The notes under the pieces: model-generated
Told to the model about the DNA's origin: nothing
What the model saw: the letters and a program-made list of their open reading frames with translations, nothing else
Databases searched by the model: none
NCBI GenBank assembly: GCA_035290065.1
Contig: DATDVD010000058.1
Coordinates: 1 to 16,899, forward strand
Direction of reading: 5' to 3'
Length of the DNA stretch: 16,899 bases
Origin: DATDVD01 sp035290065
Lineage (GTDB): Bacteria > Pseudomonadota > Gammaproteobacteria > Coxiellales > Coxiellaceae
In this document: positions 8,714 to 15,605 of the stretch, in pieces
Position numbering within the stretch: position 1 is the stretch's first letter
Layout: each line of letters begins with the position of its first letter
Position numbers and translations under genes: made by a program

Positions 8714-9661
8714 ATGAAATTGCTGATCGATAACAAACTCCCCGGCGCCGAATTATTGTTCAGCCCTCATGCTACTGTCTCTTTAAAAAGTGGATATGAT
8801 ATTCATCGAAATGATTTGAGGGATGCCGAGGGACTTATTATTCGCTCAGTGACCGCGATCCATCCTTCTCTTCTAGAAGGAACGCCCATCCGATGGATAG
8901 GCACCGCCACGGCCGGCACTGATCATATGGATCTTCCCTGGTTAACCGCTCACGACATTGCGTGGGAAGCCACGCCCGGCGCTAACGCTTTCGCCGTCGC
9001 CGATTACGTGGAAACGTGTGTTCACCTTCTCAATCAGAAAGGCTATTTAACGGAAAAAACCGCCTGCGTGATAGGCGTAGGCCATGTAGGCTCGCAAGTT
9101 AGTGAGCGCTTGAAACAATTAGGTTTCACCGTATGGGAAAACGACCCGCCTCGTAGGGAGAGCGACCCTACTTTTCATTCCACGCCTTTAGAAGAAGCTC
9201 TCGCAAACGCCAAGCTTGTATGCCTTCACACTCCTTTAACTCAGGCAGGCGCTTATCCTACCTTTCATTTACTCAACGAAAAAAATCTTTCAAAAATTCG
9301 CAGAGGAGGCTTTTTATTGAATGCCGGCCGAGGAGGTGTGATCGATGAAGCGGCTTTATTAACACACGCCGATCGATTGCACTGGGTCTTGGATGTTTGG
9401 GAAAATGAACCGGCCATTAATTCTGCCGTTTTGGAAAAAGCTACGCTGGCGACTCCTCATATTGCGGGCGCAACGAAAGCGTCTAAGTGGATCGCCATGG
9501 AAAGACTCTATCACGCTGCTTGTAAATTTTTTGGATGGACGCCTCTCGCGCACAAACTGACGTTTTCTTCCCCGCTCCCTCTGGATATCCTCGCCATCAC
9601 ACACACCTTAAAGCACCGTCAAAATTTCAAACAGTGTCGTGAAGCGTGTGGATGGCGATAG
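8714..9661 (+). CDS. pdxB: Erythronate-4-phosphate dehydrogenase, C-terminally short
   Basis: 315 residues against about 380 in E. coli. PdxB oxidises 4-phosphoerythronate with NAD in the deoxyxylulose-5-phosphate-dependent route to pyridoxal phosphate. The D-isomer-specific 2-hydroxyacid dehydrogenase core is complete. The start MKLLIDNKLPGAELLF and TATAGTDHMD (64-73) match the substrate domain, and the NAD fold has GVGHVG (121-126). The catalytic residues are R206 in NAGRG, D227/E232 in LDVWENEP and H249 in TPHIAG. The stretch DPPR (144-147) after the second beta strand is also PdxB-like. What is missing is most of the C-terminal PdxB dimerisation domain: only about 35 residues follow the core and end ACGWR. 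No downstream frame continues it. The stop lies 3 bp from that of the convergent effector-like gene. It may be a short functional form or a gene trimmed by a rearrangement. The Shine-Dalgarno is weak (GAAG). Confidence 0.88.
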   Translation: MKLLIDNKLPGAELLFSPHATVSLKSGYDIHRNDLRDAEGLIIRSVTAIHPSLLEGTPIRWIGTATAGTDHMDLPWLTAHDIAWEATPGANAFAVADYVETCVHLLNQKGYLTEKTACVIGVGHVGSQVSERLKQLGFTVWENDPPRRESDPTFHSTPLEEALANAKLVCLHTPLTQAGAYPTFHLLNEKNLSKIRRGGFLLNAGRGGVIDEAALLTHADRLHWVLDVWENEPAINSAVLEKATLATPHIAGATKASKWIAMERLYHAACKFFGWTPLAHKLTFSSPLPLDILAITHTLKHRQNFKQCREACGWR

Positions 9662-9664
9662 CCA

Positions 9665-11953
9665 TTAGCCATGGCCGCCGCTTCCTCTCCTTGGGGTAGG
9701 GGCAGGAGGAGGAGGAGGAGGGACAGCAGCAGCTCCTGCTCCTCCAGGAGCAGGAAAAGAAACAGGAGGAAGACTCGCAAGAAAATCATCAGGCTCATCT
9801 ATCCTTGTTACAACAGGGGCGCGAGCAGCCGGCGCGGCAGCCGCAGGAGCCGGAGCAGCATGAGCATCATCGCCCGCACGACCACCCGCGCCAGAACCCT
9901 CCGCCCCTCTTCCTCGTCCAGCTCCTGGGCGGCTACCCGCTGAAGCAGCCCCTACTCCGAAACCAGGAAATTCACTGGGTCTTGCTCCTGCTAGAGAACC
10001 TGGCATGGCTCCCGGAACAGCAGGATAACCCCCCATACCCGATCCCATTTCACCTGGAAAATCAGCAGCAGGATGACCATATCCCACAGCCGATCCCATT
10101 CCACCCGAAAAAGCAGCACCGGCCGGTGAGGCATAGCCATCGCCATCGCCATCTTCCCTAGGCAAATGACGCCCCCGGGCTTGAGGCGAATGACCTCCCT
10201 GGGCTTGCCGGGCTTCTGCTTGAGCTAATTCTTGCTCAAATCCATCTAAGGGGCTAGGAAGAGGACGTCGTGGGGCTCGGCCACCGTCTCCTGCAGCTGC
10301 TGCCCCATCGTCCTTGGCAGCTGCTCTATGATGCGTTTGATAGTCGCGAGTAGCTGCTGCTGCTTCACGCGTTTGAACAGCCTCTACTAGCGCTGGGCCT
10401 CCCACAAAATCTTGGGGTGTTAATTGAATGCCAGCACCTTCATTCTTTGAATTACAAAACTCACAATAGGCGCTAATCAAGGCATCGGTGGTTTCTTGAG
10501 TCGGATTAGCTCGAAAACGATTCAACGCCGCTTCTAATTTGCCACGTTGATTTTCGGGCGGCTCTGGATTTCCTCGAAGACGTGCCCAAAGTTTCTTGGT
10601 AGGCATCATCAGTCTACTCATCATTCCTTGTCGAGGTATTTTATGAACCATGTTGCGTAAATCGGAATAAAGCATCCTCAAAGCTGCTAGATTATAGGGA
10701 ACTTCAGGTGGCGGGGCGTGATGACGGCCTCCCACCACATGCCGTGAATCTCTCCGGCTTAAATTTGCTCGAAGCGCCTCTTCCGGAAATTCTCGTTTAG
10801 CCCAAGCGGTACCTCGTCGCGTCATGCCGAGTTTTTCTTCCCTTCTAAACCAGGAAATCATCCTGGAAATACCTTTACTCATCAAAGCAATCACACCGAT
10901 ACCCGCCGCTAGCGAGAAGATGTAAGCCAAGGCTTTACCTATTTTCCCAAGAAACGGCACCCCACCACTGTGTATAAACAAATGAGAAACCGCAAAGAGA
11001 TGCATTTTAGCGAAAGCCAATCCAATGCCGTGAAGGATATAGGGCATTATGCCCGCAAAACCTCCCAAATGTGCCCCCAACCAAGCGAGAAGAACAGGGG
11101 CTAGCCCTATTAAGAGAGGAGCCAAAAAATAAGCAGCAGCGGCGGCTACAGCCACGGCCAGTATCAGCGTTACAATAGCCAACGCTCGTTTACGAGGATC
11201 CGGGTTAGTCAAATGTTTGTAAATTCTACGCGCCCCTTCCGCCGCCTGCCCACCCAGAAATACAATGGGCGCATACAGGGGCATCATGGCAAATGCCAGC
11301 ACACTACCCATAATTGTTTTAACAGGGGCTTTTGGTTCTCTACGAACAGCCTGAGTAGCCTGGAACCCTGCTTCGACTACTTTATCGAAGCCCTGAAGGG
11401 TTGCCTTTACGACTTGAAGGGCCCTACGGTGCTCTTCATTAGTCCCTTCAATGGTTAAAGTATTGTTCACCTTATCATGTTTCCAGCTACGCAGAGAGGG
11501 TAAATCCAGATTGGCGGGCACGTAATAAACAGCCGTATAAGGCTCCGGGGTATTTAATTGATTAAAAAGTTTCCGTAAGAGACCAGTATCATTGAGCTTT
11601 TTAGTCCTTGCTATCAGGTCAGATAATCGTCGTTCTTCGGCAGTCACATCCCAATAGGTAAGCTTTTTTTCAACCCTTGCAGCCTGTCGTTTGTCAAAAT
11701 CATCATCCCAGCTCTTCTCAGCCGGAAAAGAACTTTGCGCCAATACTTTAAAACGTTCCCACTGGTTCCAGTGAGACACTGTCTTAGCATCTACTTGCAA
11801 ATCGGCCGCAGGGGGAGGAGCACTACCTGCAGCGGCTGCGGAAGGAGCGCTGCCTGCAGCCGCTCCAGCACCCGCGGGAACGGGTTTTTCTTCCACGTCA
11901 CGAGGCATCTCCCTCCTCTGCTCTACTGTACGAACTCTTCCACCTCTATGCAT
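9665..11953 (-). CDS. Unrecognised multi-membrane protein with low-complexity tails; candidate secreted effector
   Basis: I do not recognise this 762-residue protein. From the N-terminus: a basic leader (1-20); an Ala/Pro/Gly-rich stretch with two 9-residue repeats AGSAPxxAA (about 32-50); a charged, helical domain (55-205) with no signal peptide; a hydrophobic core with about five membrane segments (213-235, 257-276, 278-297, 299-328, 338-358); a basic helical region (365-480); a region with two close Cys (CEFC, 497-500); and from about 540 a disordered tail rich in Ala, Gly, Pro and Arg. The tail has 17-residue repeats around MGSxxGY (about 609-643) and ends in six prolines followed by a basic Gly-rich end. 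A PmrA-like box precedes the gene. These traits fit an effector delivered by a type IVB secretion system into host membranes, which is inference. An alternative start is Met16 at 11908, with AGGAGG only 3 nt upstream. Confidence 0.8.
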   Translation of the reverse strand: MHRGGRVRTVEQRREMPRDVEEKPVPAGAGAAAGSAPSAAAAGSAPPPAADLQVDAKTVSHWNQWERFKVLAQSSFPAEKSWDDDFDKRQAARVEKKLTYWDVTAEERRLSDLIARTKKLNDTGLLRKLFNQLNTPEPYTAVYYVPANLDLPSLRSWKHDKVNNTLTIEGTNEEHRRALQVVKATLQGFDKVVEAGFQATQAVRREPKAPVKTIMGSVLAFAMMPLYAPIVFLGGQAAEGARRIYKHLTNPDPRKRALAIVTLILAVAVAAAAAYFLAPLLIGLAPVLLAWLGAHLGGFAGIMPYILHGIGLAFAKMHLFAVSHLFIHSGGVPFLGKIGKALAYIFSLAAGIGVIALMSKGISRMISWFRREEKLGMTRRGTAWAKREFPEEALRANLSRRDSRHVVGGRHHAPPPEVPYNLAALRMLYSDLRNMVHKIPRQGMMSRLMMPTKKLWARLRGNPEPPENQRGKLEAALNRFRANPTQETTDALISAYCEFCNSKNEGAGIQLTPQDFVGGPALVEAVQTREAAAATRDYQTHHRAAAKDDGAAAAGDGGRAPRRPLPSPLDGFEQELAQAEARQAQGGHSPQARGRHLPREDGDGDGYASPAGAAFSGGMGSAVGYGHPAADFPGEMGSGMGGYPAVPGAMPGSLAGARPSEFPGFGVGAASAGSRPGAGRGRGAEGSGAGGRAGDDAHAAPAPAAAAPAARAPVVTRIDEPDDFLASLPPVSFPAPGGAGAAAVPPPPPPAPTPRRGSGGHG
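9671..9960. repeat. GC-rich low-complexity coding tract
   Basis: The last ~100 codons of the effector-like gene are much richer in GC than the surrounding DNA and made of short reiterations. There is a run of six AGG triplets (9704-9721; CCT on the coding strand, giving six prolines) and many GCN/GGN codons. This produces misleading open frames on the + strand with Arg/Ser-rich translations. The composition suggests growth by replication slippage or acquisition from elsewhere. Confidence 0.7.
10040..10141 (-). repeat. Two imperfect 51-bp tandem units in the effector-like gene
   Basis: The string CGATCCCATT occurs at 10040-10049 and again at 10091-10100, exactly 51 bp apart. The sequence after each copy is similar (CACCTGGAAAA against CACCCGAAAAA). 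The units encode successive 17-residue copies with FxGxMGSxxGY character, so the coding frame is kept. A third, decayed copy may lie in the neighbouring SEFPGFG segment. Confidence 0.7.
11817..11870 (-). repeat. Two imperfect 27-bp tandem units near the 5' end of the effector-like gene
   Basis: Unit 1 (11817-11843) and unit 2 (11844-11870) both follow the pattern GGAGCRCTRCCTGCAGC and encode AGSAPSAAA and AGSAPPPAA on the minus strand. The unit length is a multiple of three, as expected for in-frame slippage in a low-complexity linker. Confidence 0.65.
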
Positions 11954-12003
11954 ATTAGTTACTCTCTTTTTGGCTAAATCGATAAAAAACCCATTTAACC
12001 TTC

Positions 12004-12036
12004 ATTATACTCGGAAATCCTTAACAGAATATTAAA
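12004..12036 (-). promoter_or_regulatory. Promoter with PmrA-like box upstream of the effector-like gene
   Basis: On the minus strand the order is TTTAAT (12036-12031), five bases, GTTAAG (12025-12020), ten bases, then a perfect TATAAT (12009-12004). The tandem half-sites match the enterobacterial PmrA box YTTAAK-N5-YTTAAK at 11 of 12 positions. They also resemble the direct repeat described for PmrA-controlled icm/dot and effector genes of Legionella and Coxiella. The box occupies the place of the -35 element, typical of activator-dependent promoters, and no other -35 is seen. Transcription would start near 11997, leaving a leader of about 44 nt before ATG 11953. The whole 92-bp gap between priA and this gene is otherwise unremarkable. 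Confidence 0.6.
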
Positions 12037-12045
12037 TTATAGCAG

Positions 12046-14028
12046 TTATGCATCCATTTCAATCACCCACCGAACGGAGCGGCTGAGGGGGTTTTGAGCT
12101 AAAACCGTTAACCAGTGGTTCAATTGGCTATGCAGGCCAATCCTTTGATTCGACTGCAAAATCATCTCCGCTTGGTATTTTCCAGCTTTTTTGGGCAAGG
12201 TAGAGGCCATGGGGCCCAAGAGTTCCAAACCCCTCTGTTTTTTAGTTAATTCTTTGATTTTATTAAGAAATTCGATCGGTTTATCCGGATGGGGGGATTC
12301 AGCGTGTAAGCGGGCTCTATAGGCGCAGGGGGGCAAATGGGCCGCTTGGCGTTCTGCCAACAGGGCCCGAGCAAAAGCCCCATACCCCTCCGTTATCAGC
12401 GATCGAAGGGCTGGGTGATCCGGATAATGCGTTTGCACCACCACTTCGCCGGGCTTTTCGGCGCGGCCGGCACGACCCGCCACTTGCATCATCAATTGCC
12501 CCATTCGTTCCAACGCTCGAAAATCCAAACTAAATAATCCGCTGTCCGCATCGACAATCGCCACTAAGGATAAATGGGGGAAGTGATGGCCTTTTGCTAA
12601 CATTTGTGTACCAATTAAAATCTGCGCTTTTTGATCCATCACAGCCGTTAATAAGGTTTGCAAACTGCCTTTGCGACGCGTGGTGTCTCGATCTAATCGC
12701 ATCAAGGTGTATTCTGGAAAAAGAGTTTTTACCGCTTCTTCCAATCGTTCGGTACCTTGGCCCACTTTTAAAATTTCATGACCCTTGCAGGTGGGACATT
12801 GAGTGGGCACGGGTTTGATCGCTTCGCAATGATGACATCGTAATTTTTTAAACTGCGCATGATAAGTAAGGCGTGCATCACATCGTTCGCATTCTGCCAT
12901 CCATCCACAATGGTGACACATTAATACGGGCGCATATCCCCGACGATTTAAAAATAATGCGACTTGACCCTGGTTGTGTAAATGGGTGCGCATTTTTTCA
13001 ATTAATGCCGGAGATAATCCTGCTTTCAACGGTTGATCGCGCAAATTAATCCACGTAAAGGAGGGCAAAGAAGCGGTACCCGCTCGTTGAGGTAAAGTGA
13101 GGGCGTGATAGCGTTTTCGTTCAACATTATATAAAGATTCCAGAGAAGGTGTGGCAGAACCTAATAGCACTGGAATATTTTCCAGTTGAGCGCGTCGTAC
13201 CGCGCAATCGCGCGCTGAATAACGAAAACCCGATTGTTGTTTAAAGGAAGCGTCGTGTTCTTCGTCTAAAATAATAATGCCTAAAGTGGGCATCGGTGTA
13301 AACACGGCGGAGCGCGTTCCAATCACAATAGAAACATGGCCGCAACGTGCTTCTTCCCACGCCAGTGCTCGTTGTTTGTCGGTAAGGCCCGAATGCAACA
13401 CGGCTACCGGCACAGAAAAGCGGGCTCTAAATCGCTGAACCGTTTGTGGGGTAAGAGCGATTTCTGGCACTAATACTAAGGCGGATTGATGGCGTGCTAA
13501 TAGCGCGTCAATGACTTGTAAATACACTTCCGTTTTACCACTGCCTGTCACCCCTTCTAATAAAAACGATTGGAAACCTCGGGCTTGTATCAGCGTTTCA
13601 ACCGCATGCCATTGTTCGGCGTTAAGACGTAAGGCGTGAGGTTTTTCGGTGAGGGGTGAGTGAGTGCGAGGGGAACTTAAAGAAGCAGAACTTTTTCCTT
13701 CCCGAAACCATCGAGGCAACGTGTTGACCATCACTTCTCCTAGGGGATGGTGATAATACTCGCTGGCCCAGCGTAATAAAGATAAATGGACATCCGGAAT
13801 TAAAGGAGTTTCATCGAGCACTTCTAAGGCGGATTTTAATTGGGACGAGGGTAATGTCGAGTGCGACGCTATTTCCACTACGATGCCGACGATGTTTCGC
13901 CGACCGAAAGGCACTTTGACGCGCATGCCTGGCTGAATCGAATCCATGGAAATTCCTACCGGCGGTCGATAATCAAACAGGGTATAAAGGGGGGAAGGCA
14001 CAGCTACTTTCAAAACGGTAGGTTTCAT
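12046..14028 (-). CDS. priA: Primosomal protein N', replication-restart helicase
   Basis: 660 residues, shorter than E. coli PriA (about 730) mainly through a reduced linker after the N-terminal domain. The N-terminal 3'-DNA-end-binding domain opens VLKVAVPSPLYTLFDY and is followed by a winged-helix region. The superfamily 2 helicase has Walker A GVTGSGKT (159-166), LVPEIALTPQ, DEEH (255-258), LLGSATPSLES and the C-lobe motif QVAGRAGR. Eight cysteines in four pairs (371/374, 380/383, 398/401, 411/414) bind the two zinc ions needed for primosome assembly. GTQMLAKGHHFPHL is also a PriA hallmark. The enzyme reloads the replicative helicase at stalled forks. The start at 14028 fits the conserved N-terminus, but no Shine-Dalgarno precedes it. 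It is divergent from efp, with only 45 bp between them. Confidence 0.97.
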   Translation of the reverse strand: MKPTVLKVAVPSPLYTLFDYRPPVGISMDSIQPGMRVKVPFGRRNIVGIVVEIASHSTLPSSQLKSALEVLDETPLIPDVHLSLLRWASEYYHHPLGEVMVNTLPRWFREGKSSASLSSPRTHSPLTEKPHALRLNAEQWHAVETLIQARGFQSFLLEGVTGSGKTEVYLQVIDALLARHQSALVLVPEIALTPQTVQRFRARFSVPVAVLHSGLTDKQRALAWEEARCGHVSIVIGTRSAVFTPMPTLGIIILDEEHDASFKQQSGFRYSARDCAVRRAQLENIPVLLGSATPSLESLYNVERKRYHALTLPQRAGTASLPSFTWINLRDQPLKAGLSPALIEKMRTHLHNQGQVALFLNRRGYAPVLMCHHCGWMAECERCDARLTYHAQFKKLRCHHCEAIKPVPTQCPTCKGHEILKVGQGTERLEEAVKTLFPEYTLMRLDRDTTRRKGSLQTLLTAVMDQKAQILIGTQMLAKGHHFPHLSLVAIVDADSGLFSLDFRALERMGQLMMQVAGRAGRAEKPGEVVVQTHYPDHPALRSLITEGYGAFARALLAERQAAHLPPCAYRARLHAESPHPDKPIEFLNKIKELTKKQRGLELLGPMASTLPKKAGKYQAEMILQSNQRIGLHSQLNHWLTVLAQNPLSRSVRWVIEMDA

Positions 14029-14039
14029 GCAGTGAGTAT

Positions 14040-14047
14040 ATTATAAT
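14040..14047. promoter_or_regulatory. Shared palindromic -10 for priA and efp
   Basis: The octamer ATTATAAT gives TATAAT on the + strand (14042-14047, towards efp) and on the - strand (14045-14040, towards priA). For efp this leaves a leader of roughly 20 nt with a good ribosome site. For priA the hexamer ends 11 nt from the ATG, so a transcript from it would have almost no leader. Neither orientation has a clear -35. Confidence 0.5.
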
Positions 14048-14062
14048 CCCGGCTTTCAACCC

Positions 14063-14068
14063 AAGGAG
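14063..14068 (+). promoter_or_regulatory. Ribosome binding site of efp
   Basis: A perfect AAGGAG lies 5 nt before ATG 14074, the strongest Shine-Dalgarno in this half of the window. This agrees with the high expression expected of a translation factor. Confidence 0.8.
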
Positions 14069-14073
14069 CATTT

Positions 14074-14643
14074 ATGTCCAGCTATAGCACGAACGAATTC
14101 AAAAGTGGCGTTAAAGTCATGCTAGATGGAGATCCCTGTTCAATTATCGAAAATGAATTTGTAAAACCAGGCAAAGGACAAGCGTTTAATCGTGTAAAAA
14201 TCCGCAATTTAAAAACAGGCCGTGTGTTAGAGCGTACGTTTAAATCCGGTGATACCTTACCGGCGGCCGATGTGGTGGATACGGAAATGCAGTATTTGTA
14301 TAGCGATGGGAATGAATGGAATTTTATGGATTCTGCTACCTACGAACAACACGCTATCAGCAAAGCACAAATGGGCGAGGCAGCACAATGGATTAAAGAA
14401 CAAGATACCTGCAAAATCGTGTTGTATAACGGAGCACCCTTAAGTGTGGAAGCCCCTACTTTTGTAGCATTAAAAGTAATCAAATCAGATCCTGGCTTAA
14501 AAGGTGACACCGTATCAGGCGCCAATAAATCGGCGACATTAGAAACAGGTGCTGTAGTACGCGTGCCCTTATTTGTAAATGAAGGCGATATTTTAAAAAT
14601 TGATACTCGTACAGGCAGTTATGTCTCTCGCGTTAAAGAGTAA
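14074..14643 (+). CDS. efp: Elongation factor P
   Basis: 189 residues, one more than E. coli EF-P. The KOW-like N-terminal domain carries the loop VKPGKGQAF with K34, the lysine that EpmA beta-lysylates. Two OB domains follow (about 65-125 and 130-189), including the conserved ends KGDTVSGANKSATLETGAVV and FVNEGDILKIDTRTGSYVSRVKE. EF-P enters the ribosomal E site and rescues ribosomes stalled at consecutive prolines. Its modifying ligase gene overlaps its 3' end, so the two are probably co-expressed. At least one protein in this window, the effector-like product with six consecutive prolines, would be expected to depend on EF-P. Confidence 0.98.
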   Translation: MSSYSTNEFKSGVKVMLDGDPCSIIENEFVKPGKGQAFNRVKIRNLKTGRVLERTFKSGDTLPAADVVDTEMQYLYSDGNEWNFMDSATYEQHAISKAQMGEAAQWIKEQDTCKIVLYNGAPLSVEAPTFVALKVIKSDPGLKGDTVSGANKSATLETGAVVRVPLFVNEGDILKIDTRTGSYVSRVKE

Positions 14644-15577
14644 GAAGGAAAAACTCCCCTCTTTGCAAGACGCTATTCGCTCCCGCAATGAAGTGTATCA
14701 AATTTTGCGGGATTTTTTTAAAGCACGACAAGTAATGGAAGTGGAAACACCGTTGTTGTGCCAATATGCCATTACGGATCCTTTTATTGACAGTTTTCAA
14801 GTCAACCCTTCGGGTTATTTCTTACAAACTTCACCGGAATATGCCATGAAACGATTGTTGGTGGAAGGTGTAGGAGACATTTTTCAAATAACAAAAGCAT
14901 TTCGAGTGGAAACGAGTGGCCATAAACACAATCCTGAATTTACGATGCTGGAATGGTACCGAGCGGAATTTAATCATCATCAATTGATGGATGAAATGGA
15001 TGAACTGTTGCAGCTTATTTTAAAGTGTAAAAACGCTGAGCGGGTCAGTTACCAACACTTGTTTTTACGAGAATTATCGTTGGATCCCTTTGCAATTTCA
15101 TTGAAAGAGCTTCAAGTCATTGCGCATGACAAAATAAATTTAAGTCAAACGTTTGATGATCCGGATACGTATTTGCAATTATTATTTTCTCATGGTATTG
15201 AACCCTCATTGGGATTTCATGCGCCGTGTTTTATTTATGATTTTCCGCCCTCGCAAGCCGCCTTAGCGTGTATTCGTGAAGACTCTCCACGCGTCGGTGA
15301 GCGATTTGAAGTGTATATTCAAGGCACTGAGCTTGCGAATGGTTTTCATGAATTACAAAACGCAGCGGAGCAACTCAAGCGATTTCAAGACGATCAACAG
15401 AAACGCCGTCAATTAGGCTTAAAACCGATGGGAATTGATCATCGTTTTATTAACGCCTTACAAAAAGGTTTGCCGGCTTGTTCCGGTGTGGCATTAGGAT
15501 TAGATCGATTATTAATGCTAAAAATGGGCGTAACCGATATTCAATCCGTTCTATGCTTTCCCTGGAATGAGGCGTAA
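14621..15577 (+). CDS. epmA: EF-P (R)-beta-lysine ligase
   Basis: 318 residues from ATG 14621. EpmA (also called PoxA, GenX or YjeA) is a class II lysyl-tRNA synthetase paralogue without the anticodon-binding domain; it attaches (R)-beta-lysine to K34 of EF-P. The class II motifs are visible: motif 1 with MEVETPLLC (39-47), motif 2 with FRVETSGHKHNPEFTMLEWY (94-113), ELANGFHEL, and motif 3 GVALGLDRLLML near the C-terminus. The frame is open upstream to TTG 14600, but the ATG is preferred: AGG lies about 6 nt ahead and the length matches the family. The start lies 23 nt inside efp, an overlap that points to translational coupling. The partner lysine 2,3-aminomutase gene (epmB) is not in this window. 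Confidence 0.96.
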   Translation: MSLALKSKKEKLPSLQDAIRSRNEVYQILRDFFKARQVMEVETPLLCQYAITDPFIDSFQVNPSGYFLQTSPEYAMKRLLVEGVGDIFQITKAFRVETSGHKHNPEFTMLEWYRAEFNHHQLMDEMDELLQLILKCKNAERVSYQHLFLRELSLDPFAISLKELQVIAHDKINLSQTFDDPDTYLQLLFSHGIEPSLGFHAPCFIYDFPPSQAALACIREDSPRVGERFEVYIQGTELANGFHELQNAAEQLKRFQDDQQKRRQLGLKPMGIDHRFINALQKGLPACSGVALGLDRLLMLKMGVTDIQSVLCFPWNEA

Positions 15578-15605
15578 AACTTTCATAGCCTAGATTACAA
15601 GTGGT

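Noticed and set aside
9671..10161. Open frames on the + strand (Arg/Ser-rich and Gln/His/Pro-rich translations).
   Set aside because: They are antisense shadows of the low-complexity 3' end of the minus-strand gene; the translations are simple reiterations with no ribosome site or homology.
14600..14620. TTG start at 14600 for epmA.
   Set aside because: ATG 14621 gives the expected length and has AGG at a suitable distance.
15570..15591. AGGC...GCCT inverted repeat after epmA as a terminator.
   Set aside because: The stem is only 4 bp with a long loop and no T-run follows.
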